Shown: positions 53,501-63,753 of the stretch, piece after piece
Layout of the letters: every line of letters starts with the position of its first letter
Position numbering within the stretch: position 1 is the first letter of the stretch
Notes under the pieces: generated by a model
The model's database searches: none
Told to the model about the DNA's origin: nothing
Seen by the model: only the letters and a program-made list of their open reading frames with translations
NCBI RefSeq assembly: GCF_027244095.1
Contig: NC_069670.1
Location: forward strand, 14,279,320-14,343,319
Direction: 5' to 3'
Source of the DNA: Hemicordylus capensis
Lineage: Eukaryota > Chordata > Lepidosauria > Squamata > Cordylidae
Length of the DNA stretch: 64,000 nucleotides
Translations under genes and position numbers: made by a program

Positions 53501-56500
53501 CAGACCCCAAAGCGTCTCTGCCCAGGCCGGGGGGAGCCTCCGCGCTCCTCGGGCCGCGTCCCGCCTCGCCATCCCCTCCTGCGGCGCACGAGCCGCTTTT
53601 GTGCTGATGCAGCCTGGGCGGGGCGGCCCTTGGCGGCTGGACGGGGGAAGAGGCCGTGGGAGGCGGGGAGGAGAGCGGCTGGGGGGCATCCCCTGCCGGT
53701 GTCTTCTTGGGGCAGTGGGGCCCCTGCGGAGCGCACGGTTCGGCAGGCCTGCTGGCTGGAGGAGCAGCCCCCTCCAAGGGGCCTTCTTTGCTCGCGGGCG
53801 ACTTTCCTTCCACACGAGAACCTGGGAAAGGGGAGGCAACGACAGAGCGGCGGCCGGTTCACATGTGCTCGGCACGGGAATCAAGTCCAGAGCCAAGGGG
53901 CGGTGCTTTTCCTGCTGACCCCGCTCTTCCCTGTGTGCAGGAACCCCAGCAAGCAAGCTCCTCCAATGACTAGAACAGGGCTGCTCAGCTTTGGCCCTCC
54001 TGCAGATGTTGGCCTACAACTCCCATAATCCCTGGCTATTTATTGGCCACTGTGGCTGGGGATTGTGGGAGTTGTAGTCCAAAAACAACTGGGGGGGGCC
54101 TAAGTTGAGCAGGCCTGGACTAGAGTATGCCTTAGAAAGGGAGGGGGACCTTTTTGACATGCAGGGGCCCCCGTGGAAGCCGGGTCGAGGCCCTTCCCCG
54201 CTCTGCACCCTTCACCCCGGCCTCCCTCTGGCCAAGAACCAAGTTCTTTCTTTTTCCTTTTTTTAAGAGGAGGAAAAATGCAAGTCGCACTCAGGATTCT
54301 GTGGTGGCTCCTTGAGTCAGCACTGCGTGCTCTGGGTGCGCGGGAGTTCTCCGACTATGAACGTTGAGACGCCACATTTCAACAGAAGCTCTCAGAGCGG
54401 TTTACTCACAGGAACGCAAGTCATCAGCAAGATGGCTGCCGGCCCCCCAAAGGCTCCGAGTCTCCGAGTTCCGTGCACGGGGACCCTTTGTTTTCTAGAA
54501 TGTCTACCCTGCTCAGATCTAGCGGGGATCCTTGCTTTGTATTGTCCCCACCCAGGGCAATCCGGATGGTCCTTGTATCCCTTAACACCGCCCCCCCCTC
54601 CAAATCAAGGCACAAAAAGAAACGGCCAAAAGCCAGGGGAGCAGACGGAGAAGGGGTCTGCCTGGCAATCGGGTGACCAGGCCCCCTGCCACCCTGCACG
54701 ACCCTCCACGCACCTCCTGCTCTCCCGTCAGCCTTCCTGGCTGCTGCCCTCATTCTGCCTGGGGGCGCGTCCCCGTCTTCTCTGGGCTCGGCCCCCTCCT
54801 CCGCAGACTCCTTCCCTTCCGGGCGGGGGCTCTGTTCTTGCGGCGCCAGGCTGTCGCTGAGCTCCTGGGGGTCCTTATTCCGGTACGAGCGGCCGTCTCC
54901 TGCCTGCAAGCCAAGAAGGGGTTCAGAAGCCCCTCGCAGCCCTTGGGGTCTGGGTGCTCCCCTTCCCCAACGCCACACTCTAGGATCCTGAAGTTTCACC
55001 CTGCATCGTCCAAACGGCAGGGATGCAAAGGCTTCAGATTTCTAGCCCAGTTTCTGAGCACAACCGGGTTTTTCCAAGGGAGGACTTGCAGCAAGAATGG
55101 TGAACTATTGCAATTTGCTTCAATGGGAGCCGGAGATCATCGGCTCCGACTGAAGGCAGAAGGGAAACACTCTAGAATTCTTTTGCCTGTGCTGATAGCT
55201 TCCTTGGTAGGCAAAAAAGCATCAATTCACCGGAACGTAGGCAGCTGCTTTCTACTGGAGCCAGACCCTTCGTCCCTCTCGCTCAGGACTGTCTACCAAG
55301 ACTGGCAGCAACTTCTCCCAGGTTGCAGGCCAGAGGCTCTCTTGGAGATGCTGCCAGGGAGGGAACCTGGCCCCTCTTCCCAGAGAGGCCCTCTTTCTTG
55401 CAGGGCTCACGCAGATCATCTCCTGCTCCAATGCAACCCAGGGTGGGCCCTGCTTAGCCCAGGGGACATGCTTGCTACCACAAGACCGGCTCTCTCTAAG
55501 GCAGAGGCCGGCAACCTGGGCTCTCGGGCTGTTTATTTTATTTTATTTATTTAACACATTTTTATATACCGCCCAAAACTTACAGCTCTGGGCGGTTGAC
55601 AACAAAATCAAAACAGTCGTTGAACTACAACTCCCATCATCCCCGGCCAAAATAAAGAGTGACTGAGGTTGATGGGCGTGGCGGGCCCCCCGCCACTGGA
55701 GAGCCCAGGGCTGCCCCCAGAACGGCACACACACCCCCTCGCCCCGTCGGGCTCCGCACTGACCTTGCCGCCGCCGCCGCTGCAGTGGTTGCAGCTCCTC
55801 CGCTTGCCCCTCTTCAGCCGGGGGTCGCCGCCCCCCTCGTGGCAGGCGCAGCAGCACTCCTTGGCCCCCTCGGCCCACTCCGCCTCCTGAAATGGCACGC
55901 AGAAGCAGCCATCAACGAGCCACGCGGGGGAGGGAGGGAGGGGGGTAGTTTCGGTTATACGTGGGTCTACCCCCCCCCCAACTAAACTGGTTTGCAGAGG
56001 TGCAGATTGTCCTGGTCATTCTGCCCCTTTAAACCTCCCCACACGCCAGCGGAGAAGCAAGGAGGGCGCCTCTTGAAACTTTAAACCTCCCTGCTCCCTG
56101 TATTCTATCTTTGGTAGAATACAGGAAGGGTTGACCATTGTCTCCTCCCACGCTGTATGAGAGGATGAGGCCTTTCAGCATCTTCCGATAGGAAGGTTTT
56201 TCCTTTCGACTTTATAGACATACTTTCATTACTTTGCTCTACGGGAGTTTTGTGATATGATGGCGATGGGTTGGCGTTCCCAATCTGTGATTTGGACTGT
56301 ATGGACTTAACGATGTTTTTATTATAATTCTCTATTAAAATAAAACAAACATTTCAGAGCATCTTCCTAGATCGCTGCTGCCCACAGTCTAGGGAACATA
56401 CCAGCGGGGATTCGAACTGGCAACCTCTGGGATCAAATCCTCCGATATTGTGGCAAAATGTTCCAGGAACGTGAGGGCTACTGAGAGGGCCTCCTGCGTC

Positions 56501-59500
56501 CACAGCTGAGCCACGTGGGGAAAGCGGGATACAACCTTTCCTAATATGAAGGCACCCAACTAGGTTGTGTGTGGCCAATTCCAGATACGCCTTGCTTTTA
56601 GCCTTTAATCCAGCTTCCACATTAAGCAGCAGTAACCATCTGGAGATCGGTCGGGATGCTTTTCTCTTTATTGAGCACGGGGAGAGCAACTGGCCCTCTC
56701 CATCCCCAGCACAACACCCCTCCAGTGGCTACTGCTGGTGTCGATCTTAGTTTTGATTGTGAGCCCTTTGGGGACAGGCAAGTCAATTTATTAAGTTGTT
56801 TATTTATATTTCTCTATGTAAACTGCTTTGGGAACTTTTGTTGAAAAGGGGTATATACTGTAAATATTGGTTGTTGTATCGTAAAAAGCAATGGAAAAGG
56901 CTTTTGCTTTATAGAGCTGTCCCACCAGCTTTAGGTGAGAAGTGTCGCTACACTACAAGTTCCCCTGTCATGTTCTCGCCATGCCTGGTAAATAGGGAGG
57001 GAATGACCACGCTTTCCCCAGCCTGGACTCGCAACCTTGAGGCCTAGAAACTTGACTGAGCAGTTCAGAGGCTCGGGTCCCCTGGAAGTCCAGTCCAGGG
57101 CTGAGTTCTGTGCCTCCCGCCTCACCTTGTCAGTGTTCTGCCCCCCGAGCTCCTTCCTCTTCTTGTTTTTCGAGGCAGCATGGATTTTGGGTGGGTCCTC
57201 CTCCTCTTCCACATCCGGCAGCGATACTTCTTCAAACCCATCAAACTGGGGAGAAACACAAGGAGCGGTTTAAAGAGCCCGGTGGCAGCCCTACAGAGGC
57301 CCTGTCGTCTGAGGGGATCCCTACCACTTCACACTGCCTCCGTCAGAACCTGGAGAGGCCTTTCCCCACCCTTAAGGTTCCCCGGCCAGGCAAAACGGGC
57401 CCCCACCCACCCAACCTGCCCAGGAGGATTGTGGGGTAGGGGAGACTTCCACCTCATACTCTTTCTCCTCCGTCCAGTTGACTTCCTCGAAGTCCCCCAA
57501 GCGGCTGGCCGAGGGCCGCAAGTGGTCAAAGAAGACCGAGAATTCGTCCTGTAGATGGTCGTGTCCTTTCAGCAGCTGCCACATCTGGGTCTTCAACTGG
57601 ACGGGGATGCCCAAGGGAGAGAAAGAGGCCGGGCTATATTATTTTGCAGACGCATCTGCCTGTCCACTGCTGGAAACAGGATACTGGGGCTTCCGGCCTG
57701 AGCCAGCAGAGGGCTCTTCTTCCTTACCCCCGGCAGCCTGGCTCTGCTGCTGCCTTGTAGAGGGACCTCCGGAAAGGGGAAGGGTAGAGGGACCTCCGGA
57801 AAGGGGAAGGGTAGAGGGACCTCCGGAAAGGGGAAGGGTAGAGGGACCTCCGGAAAGGGGAAGGGTAGAGGGACCTCCGGAAAGGGGAAGGGTAGAGGCC
57901 CTCTGGCAACCAGGAGAGCATCTCACCTCGATGATCTCCTGGGGCAGACACTCTGCGCAGCTCTGCAGCACCTTGATGATCTTCTGGTGGTGGGAAGGGT
58001 TTTCGGAAAAGCAGATCTCCAGCTGCCGGAGAAACTTGCGGCTCTTCTCAAAGGCCTGCTGTTCCTCAAACTGCCCAGGAGGGAAGCAGAAGCGGATCGT
58101 CACCGCTCACAAGCCTGACATCGCTGTCCAATTGCTGCCTTCTAGCAGGGCCAAGGAGGGAAGCACCCCGCTGGGGGGAGCAGGGCTTTCTCCGGGGTGG
58201 CCCCTCGCCCGTGGAACATGCTCCCCGGAGAAACCCGTCTGGCACCCACCCTAGTGAACCCCACAAAGGACATACCAGCCCACATTCCAAGGCTTGCTCG
58301 GGCAAGAGGAAGGCCGCAAAGTCCGTGAGCAGCTGGGGCCACTCCCGCAGGAGGCCCCGCAGCTGGGCGTAAAGGTCCACGGCCATCTGCTTGCCGGCGT
58401 TGCTCTCAAACTCGTAGATGATGCGGAGGAACTCCTCGTACTTGCCCGGGATGTGCCTCAAGGCCTCACGCACCTGAGGGACGAGGAATAACCTGCCGTT
58501 AGCGGGTCAGACACCGAGTCAGACCCTTGGTCTCTCTAGCTCAGTATTGTCTTCACAGACTGGCAGCGGCTTCTCCAAGGAGGCAGGTAGGAATCTCTCT
58601 CGGCCCTCTCTTGGAGATGCTGCCAGGGGGGGAACTTGGATCTTAGATGCTCTTCCTAGAGCGGCTCCATTATCCCCTGAGGGGAATCTCTTCCAGTGCT
58701 CACACTTCTAGTCTCCCATTCAGATGCAACCAGGGCAGACCCTGCTTAGCTAAGGGGACCAGTCCTGCTTGCTCCCACAATTCTGCTCCTCTTCCAGGAC
58801 ACTTGAGAGGCCCACGGATGGGCTGAGGGGAGGGGGGCCTCCTTACCCGGCTCAGATAAGCCTGTGCAAAGGCCAGGTCCTTCTGCTCCCGCAGGGGGTC
58901 CCTCTCCAGGATGTCTTCAGCATAGAGAAGCATCAGCTTGGAGGTGTCCTTGCTGGCGCGAGACCGGCCCCGCTTCGCTCGGGCTCGGTGGGAGCCCCGG
59001 CTTTTCCCGGGTGCCTTGGCGCTCTGCCCTGGAACGACAATCACCACAGTCTCCGAACACAGGAAGGGACGGGCCGCAGGTCAGTGGCTGAGCATTTGCT
59101 CGGCATGCAGAAGGTCCCGGGTTCAGTTCCCTGGCAAGGTCTCTGGTTCCGGCTGGGAAAGGCCGCGGCCAGTCTGGGTAGACAAGCCTGAACGAGAAGG
59201 AGCCAAGGTCTGACTCCGTAGAGGTCAGACCTGCACCCTCCGGCTGAGTCCCAACCCGCTCACCTGGCGGCGTCCTGCTGCTGGGCTTCACTTCCGGGGT
59301 GGCACAGGCCAGGGCCAGGGGCGAGGCGGGCCGGTCGGCCAGGTCTGCCACCTCGCCGGCCATGTCGTCCTCTTTCTGCAGGCTCTCCAGGTTCTCCCCT
59401 TCCTCCTCCTCCTCCTCTTCCTCCTCCTCCGGCTCTGAGTTCTCCTCCTGGGAGTTCTCCTCCTCCGAGTCGCCCTCCTGGCTCAGGCGCCTCTCCGACG

Positions 59501-62500
59501 CCAGCCACGTCAGCTTCTCCATCGTCTCCTGGAGGCCAGAAGACCCAGAGCACCTTTCAGCCCTCGGGCCTCCCTTCCCAGCCCCCCAGAGAGCCCCCTC
59601 CTTGCCCCACTCGCCCCCTGCTCCCCACGTGGGGCGTGCCTCTCCACTCGGGCCAAAAGCCTCACCTGCAGCTCCGGCACCGAGAGCACCGACTCCTCCG
59701 ACGCCGAGGACATCTCCTCGTCCTCCTCGTCTTGGGTGAAGTCGTCAAACTCCTCCTCCTCCTCCTCCGGCCCTTCTTTCTCGCCAGCCCCCTCGGGGCC
59801 GGCCACGCTGGACAAATCCTCCGGCTTCGCCAAGGGGCTGCCGGACCCAGCCTCAGCGGCCGAGCCGGAGGAGTTCTTCGGGGGGCTGCCGCTTTTTTCT
59901 GTGCCGCCTGGGCCCTGCCCGGATCCCCCCTGCCCTCCTGCCTCGTTCCCACGGAGGCTCGGCCCGCCTCCGCCCCCCTTCAGCTCCGCCCGGCACTCCG
60001 GGGCGGCCTCCACGTCCAGCTCCTGCCCGAGATCCAACACCAGGTCTTCTTGGGCTGGGGGGCTCTCCGGGACCGGGGCAGCTTCCGGGGGGGCGTCGCT
60101 GGGTCTGCCCAATGCCACCGTCGCCATCGCTCCGAGCTCTGCCAACGGGGAGAAGGGAATCTCGGCCGGCCGCTCCAGGGCTCTCTCCTCTTCCATCTCC
60201 ACATAAGCCTGCGCAGAGGCCTCCACTCGGACGCCGGGGTCCAGATCCGGCTGCTGGGGGCCATGTTCCTCCGCAGTGGGGCTGGCAGAACACGATGGGG
60301 GTCCCTGCAGCTCCGCGGGGGGTTCCGCCCCGGCAGGGCAGGTGGGCTCTCCTCCGCCCACGGCCAATCTGGAGGCGGCTGCGTTGGTCGCCTCGAGGTC
60401 TTTGGCGGCCGCAGGGGCGCCAGACGAGCTGGAGGCCAGCACCAAGGAGGGGAGGGGAGGCGTGGCCAGCGGCTGGCAGGGGAAGGGGGCAGGGTTCACC
60501 AGCAGAGTGGTGATGGGGATGGGCTGTGGGGCTCGGCCCCCCACGGCGGCCAGGGGTTGCAGCACGTTGCAGCCATTGGCGAGGCCCACCACCTTCACGG
60601 CACCCGCCGGGACGGTGAAGATGACGGGCGCCGGGTGCAGCAGGGGGGCGGCTTTCAGCAGCGGGGCGGCTTTGGGGCCCTTCTTCTTCTGGTAGCCTCT
60701 GGGGGCACCGGGCTTCCGGGTCTTGGCCAGGGGGAACGCCGAGAGGGTCATTCGGGGCTGGAAGGCGACCGGCACGGAGGAGACCAGGTTCTGGGGCAGG
60801 GCGGCGGCCAAGCAGGGCCTGGGGCCGGCGTGCGGCGCGGAGAGGACGCCCTGCAGCCCGAAGCCGCCGCCGCCGTGCCCCACGGCGGAGGGCAGGCTCA
60901 GGTGCTGCATGCGGGGCAACGGCTGCAGCAGCGGGGCGGGCTTGATCAGGCGGGGGACCCCTTTCCTGGGAGCGGGCCCTCCTTTCCGGGGCGGCACCTC
61001 CGGGGGGCACGGCTTGGCGGCCATCTTCAGGTAGTGGCTGGCACCCACGGACGGCAGGCCGAGGCCCGGGCGGGCCGGGAGGACCTTGCTGGCGGCGGGC
61101 CGCTGCCGCCTCCAGGCCTTCTGGCAGAAGCGGCTGGAGAGAGGCCGCAGGATCCACTGCAGGCCCTCGGGCATGCGCAGCGGGTACTTTTCGCCCCCCA
61201 CCGCCGCAGCCGCCTCCGCGGGTCCTCCGTCTGCCTTGCCGAGGCTGGGAGCGGGCCGGGCCGTCTGCTCCAGGTGGGCTTGGATGAAGGGCAGGCTGGC
61301 CTGGAGAGAGGGGGAAACGGAAACACAGTCACCCACCAGCCAGAGTCAGGCCCAGCCAGGGGAGGAGAGCTGGCCCCCGTGCTAAGCAGGGTCTGCCCTG
61401 GTCTGCATTTGGAGGGGCGACGACAGGCAAGCGCGGCCCGCGGTACGAGAGCTGTTGCCAGCCAGAGCAGGCAGCGCTAGATGAGGCGGCCCCATGGTCT
61501 GACTCAGGAGCAGGGGGCTTCCTAGGCTCCAAGCAGGGTTTACACTGGAAGCATGAAGCCTCCCCCTGTATCGGAAGAGACACAGCTGAAGGGAACCAGG
61601 ACTAGCGAGGGCCAAGGGTCAAATCCTCGCTCGGTGACCTCGGACCGGTCGCCCCGCTCTCAGCCGGGTCCCCGGCGCAGGGTGGTTGTGAGGATCCAAC
61701 CGGGGGAGGAAGAGCCGTTTGGCGGCAGGGCCGAGCACACGACGCCGGGCGCCAACGGAACGGCTACCTTCAGCCAGAAGGGCAGGCGGTGCTCCTCCTT
61801 CTCCAGGGCCGGCTTCCACTCGCCAGGCTGCATCTCTTCGCAAAGCTTGGGCAGGACAGGCAACTGCTTCGTCTTCTTATAGTACTGGAGGAGTGCGGGG
61901 GGTGGGGGGGAGAGAGGTCATTGGCAACTTCCTGGCACAGCCCCTTGACTCCTCAGCCCAGCCATTCAAGACCAGCCTGGAAGCCCACCAGAAGAGGCAC
62001 CCAGACCACATGGCCCCCCTCGGCTCCCATCTGCAACGGGCAGGTTTGCCGTGGCATCCTTTGGGGTTGGAAAAACGCATCCCCGCTTGTCATCAGGGAC
62101 CCACAAAGCGGCACCCGCCAGGCTCCGTCTGCCTCTCCCTCCGCAGACCACCCACCACTCACCTTCAGGATGTTGTCGGGAACCCGCCTCATGCCGAGGT
62201 TCTTGATCCGCACGGTCAGCTGGTGGGCCGTTTTGGTCGTCAGGAGGTACTTGCTGATCAGGAGTTTCGGGACCTCGGTCTCTTCGAAGTGCTTCAGACC
62301 CAAAGCTAACAAACTGGGGGGAGAAAGAGAAACCCGGTTGGGAAATATTTCTGCCCAAGGAGCTAGTGCCGGGGGATTCAGCAAACCCTGGCCCTTTCCC
62401 CACCAGAAACAATATGATTAGCTAAAGACTTGCAGAGGAGAAGCCACATTAGGGGATGCTACTACCAGACCAGCCACAAGGAGAGGAGAGGAGAGGAGAG

Positions 62501-63386
62501 AGCTGGTCTTTGTGGTAGCAAGCCTGACTTGTCCCCTTAGCTAAGCAGGGTCCGCCCGGGTTGCATATGAATGGGAGACTAGAAGTGTGAGCACTGGAAG
62601 AGATTCCCCTTCTTAGGGGATAGAGCCACTCTGGGAAGAGCATCTAGGTCCCAAGTTCCCTCCCTGGCAGCATCTCCAAGAGAGGGCTGAGAGAGATTCC
62701 TGCCTGCCACCTTGGAGAAGCTGCTGCCAGTCTGGGTAGACAATACTGAGCTAGACAGACCAAGGGTCTGACTCAGTAGATGGCAGCTTCCGATGTGAGA
62801 TCGATGCAGCCAAAGCCACAGGGTCTTGCAGTACCCTAAATCTGAACACATTCGTTTTAACACAAGCCTTCGTAAACCAAGGCCCACTACATCAAGGCAT
62901 CTGTCGCTGTCATGACTCGAGGTGGCTTTTGAGAGGCGAGGGGGGCATTTTATCTGTTTAATCAACAAGGAAAAACTGCAGCTCAGTGATAAGACCTCTT
63001 TGGAGTTTCAGGCAGGGCTCTTGCTCAGCCCTCCCTGGAGATGCTGCCAGGGACTGAACAGAGGATGGCCACATGCCCATTCACACCCAACGGGGGGGGG
63101 GGGGAGAAACTCACAACACCCGATCCCCTCGGCCTTGCCCCACCGCCTCGCCCTCCCCTCTCTTGCTCAAAGCAGCACAGGGTGGCTTCTGTCCCCAAGG
63201 ACCCCACTCCGCCCACCACACCCCCAGCCCCGGGCACCTACTTGTCCTCCCCTTTGGTGTAGATGATCTTATCCCGCAGCATTCTGGCTTTGAAGGAGCA
63301 GATGGGCAGCAACTCGGGATACATGAAGACCCGCCTGGTGGCCAGGATCCACGCCACGTGCTTCGGCAGGGAAGGGAAGTTGTTCA
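50342..63386 (-). CDS. GON4L: GON4L, 3' 15 coding exons (5' part beyond right edge)
   Basis: Nuclear transcriptional co-regulator; in mammals it binds YY1, SIN3A and HDAC1 and is needed for B-cell development. Exons in transcript order: 63386-63242, 62313-62163, 61884-61768, 61300-59666, 59528-59264, 59028-58847, 58473-58276, 58070-57927, 57596-57453, 57245-57126, 55886-55764, 54903-54714, 53821-53044, 52594-52492 and 50500-50342. All are GT-AG with continuous phase, about 1484 codons including the stop. In order: the YARN-type conserved region ([20 protein letters not shown]), a long Pro/Ala-rich exon ending in an acidic tail, two PAH-like helical domains ([20 protein letters not shown] and [20 protein letters not shown]), a Cys-rich segment, and a C-terminal SANT/Myb domain ([20 protein letters not shown]). 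No YY1AP1 paralog lies between it and MSTO1. Confidence 0.97.
50638..50935 (-). repeat. 5S-headed SINE
   Basis: Reverse copy in the last GON4L intron (so in transcript sense), with ACCCTGCTTAGCTAAGGGG at its head end and GGAACATAGGAAGCTGCCAC at its tail end. Confidence 0.85.
51296..51430. mobile_element. hAT-type MITE with perfect target duplication
   Basis: Ends CAGGGCTACTCAACTTTG and AAATTGAGCAGGCCTG, flanked on both sides by the identical octamer CATTAAAG (51288-51295, 51431-51438). In the last GON4L intron. Confidence 0.92.
52160..52370 (+). repeat. tRNA-derived SINE, third family
   Basis: Forward copy in the last GON4L intron with GTGGTCAGAGTGTTGGACTA and GAGTTCAAATCCC. Confidence 0.75.
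52492..52594 (-). CDS. GON4L: GON4L exon (SANT/Myb domain)
   Basis: [20 protein letters not shown] to KTAEE, completing an AGG Arg codon at its start. Acceptor CTTCCAG, donor GTGAGT. Core of the SANT/Myb-like domain. Confidence 0.97.
53044..53821 (-). CDS. GON4L: GON4L exon
   Basis: Low-complexity Pro/Ala/Arg-rich exon starting [14 protein letters not shown] and ending in the conserved [23 protein letters not shown] plus two bases of Arg. Acceptor TTTCCCAG, donor GTAGGC. Only the last 25 or so residues are recognisable against human. Confidence 0.88.
53976..54117. mobile_element. hAT-type MITE
   Basis: Ends CAGGGCTGCTCAGCTTTGG and AAGTTGAGCAGGCCTG, octamers GACTAGAA and GACTAGAG. Same subfamily as the copy at 51296. 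Confidence 0.9.
54714..54903 (-). CDS. GON4L: GON4L exon
   Basis: [20 protein letters not shown] to ADGRAG plus one base. It is poorly conserved (human KSYKSKEPHELVG). The call rests on acceptor CTTGCAG, donor GTGCGT and phase. Confidence 0.82.
55230..55500 (-). repeat. 5S-headed SINE
   Basis: Reverse copy, diverged, with CCCTGCTTAGCCCAGGGGAC at the head end. Confidence 0.8.
55764..55886 (-). CDS. GON4L: GON4L exon (Cys-rich)
   Basis: 41 codons, [20 protein letters not shown] to NHCSGGGGK. Cys/His spacing C-C-C-x-C-H ... C-x-x-C resembles the human CACSCHEGG ... CSHC segment and may bind metal. Acceptor ATTTCAG, donor GTCAGT. Confidence 0.95.
56650..56880 (+). repeat. Repeat-D family
   Basis: CCCAGCACAACACCCCTCCA ... 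TTGTGAGCCCTTTGGGGACA ... TTTTGTTGAAAAGGGGTATA. Confidence 0.68.
57126..57245 (-). CDS. GON4L: GON4L exon
   Basis: 40 codons, [20 protein letters not shown] to QNTDK, acceptor TCTCCCCAG, donor GTGAGG. Confidence 0.97.
57453..57596 (-). CDS. GON4L: GON4L exon
   Basis: 48 codons, [20 protein letters not shown] to EEKEYE, acceptor CGTCCAG, donor GTGGAA. Confidence 0.97.
57757..57897. repeat. 27-bp minisatellite, 5 copies
   Basis: Five virtually identical 27-bp units (each GTAGAGGGACCTCCGGAAAG plus GGGAAGG) at 57757, 57784, 57811, 57838 and 57865, with a partial sixth. It lies in the GON4L intron between 57927 and 57596. Confidence 0.95.
57927..58070 (-). CDS. GON4L: GON4L exon (PAH2-like)
   Basis: 48 codons, [20 protein letters not shown] to CLPQEIIE, acceptor CTGGGCAG, donor GTGAGA. 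A 27-bp minisatellite begins about 30 bases into the following intron. Confidence 0.97.
58276..58473 (-). CDS. GON4L: GON4L exon (PAH1-like)
   Basis: 66 codons, [20 protein letters not shown] to EQALECGL, acceptor CCCTCAG, donor GTATGT. Confidence 0.96.
58500..58790 (-). repeat. 5S-headed SINE
   Basis: Reverse copy immediately 5' of GON4L exon 58276-58473; its tail end lies within about 30 bp of the acceptor. The head has CCCTGCTTAGCTAAGGGGAC. Confidence 0.85.
58847..59028 (-). CDS. GON4L: GON4L exon (start of PAH1-like)
   Basis: [20 protein letters not shown] to AFAQAYLSR. The acceptor after TCGTTCCAG was preferred to the AG four bases on because it keeps the phase. Donor [26 protein letters not shown] matches human. 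Confidence 0.94.
59080..59225 (+). repeat. tRNA-headed SINE, partial
   Basis: TCAGTGGCTGAGCATTTGCTC, GGTTCAGTTCCC and shortened body in a GON4L intron. Confidence 0.7.
59264..59528 (-). CDS. GON4L: GON4L exon
   Basis: [20 protein letters not shown], then a long Glu run, to SRTPP plus one base. Acceptor GCCTCCAG, donor GTGAGC. Confidence 0.95.
59666..61300 (-). CDS. GON4L: GON4L long exon
   Basis: 545 codons, [12 protein letters not shown] to SVLSVPELQ, acceptor CTCTCCAG, donor GTGAGG. It is Pro/Ala/Gly-rich and fast-evolving, with conserved islands ([35 protein letters not shown]) and an acidic [20 protein letters not shown] tail. A second long plus-strand open frame over it is a by-product of high GC. 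Confidence 0.96.
61370..61530 (+). repeat. 5S-headed SINE, internally deleted
   Basis: GTGCTAAGCAGGGTCTGCCC head, then directly the distal body (GCTGTTGCCAGCCAGAGCAG); the middle is missing. Confidence 0.65.
61768..61884 (-). CDS. GON4L: GON4L exon
   Basis: 39 codons, [20 protein letters not shown] to RLPFWLK, acceptor CTCCTCCAG, donor GTAGCC. Confidence 0.95.
62163..62313 (-). CDS. GON4L: GON4L exon
   Basis: [20 protein letters not shown] to PDNILK, acceptor TCCCCCCAG, donor GTGAGT. Nearly identical to human. Confidence 0.96.
62500..62795 (+). repeat. 5S-headed SINE (best 5S match)
   Basis: In a GON4L intron. The head reads TTAGCTAAGCAGGGTCCGCC and TGAATGGGAGACT, closest of the copies to 5S rRNA boxes A and C. 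It is preceded by a GGAGA microsatellite at about 62478-62505. Confidence 0.88.
63242..63386 (-). CDS. GON4L: GON4L exon (first in window)
   Basis: [20 protein letters not shown] to YTKGED plus two bases. Acceptor CCCGCAG (AG at 63388-63387), donor GTAGGT. It enters in phase 1, so earlier exons must lie to the right of the window. Confidence 0.95.
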
Positions 63387-63489
63387 CTGCGGGGAGAACC
63401 CACAGCGGGGCAGGGGAACTATTACCATCTCTATTATTACATCTCACTTTTTTTTTTATCCCCTTGTTAACTGAACCCAAGAGGCGCAT

Positions 63490-63725
63490 TTTTAAAGTGG
63501 CGATTCTCTTTCTTGAGCAGGGGGGAGAGCAACCGACCCTATCCACCCCCAGCACAGTATCCCTCCCGTGGCTGCGGCTGGTGTCCCTCTTTTGTTTCTT
63601 TTTCAGATGGTGAGCCCTTCGGGGACAGGGAGCCATTCCGTTTTGTTCATTTGTTGATAACCACACAAACTGCTTTGGAAATTTGGGTTGAAAAGTGGCA
63701 CATCAATATTCCTCGTATCCGTAAT
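63490..63725 (+). repeat. Repeat-D family
   Basis: CCCAGCACAGTATCCCTCCC ... GTGAGCCCTTCGGGGACAGG ... GGTTGAAAAGTGGCACATCA. Confidence 0.65.
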
Positions 63726-63753
63726 GGAGGAGAAAGGAAATCAAGCTTAAAAC

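Noticed and set aside
57757-57897. CRISPR-like direct repeats
   Set aside because: The 27-bp units are head to tail with no spacers, in a vertebrate intron; it is a minisatellite.
59636-61480. 614-residue plus-strand open frame
   Set aside because: Lies antisense to the conserved GON4L long exon in GC-rich sequence. The Gly/Arg-rich translation has no recognisable motif.
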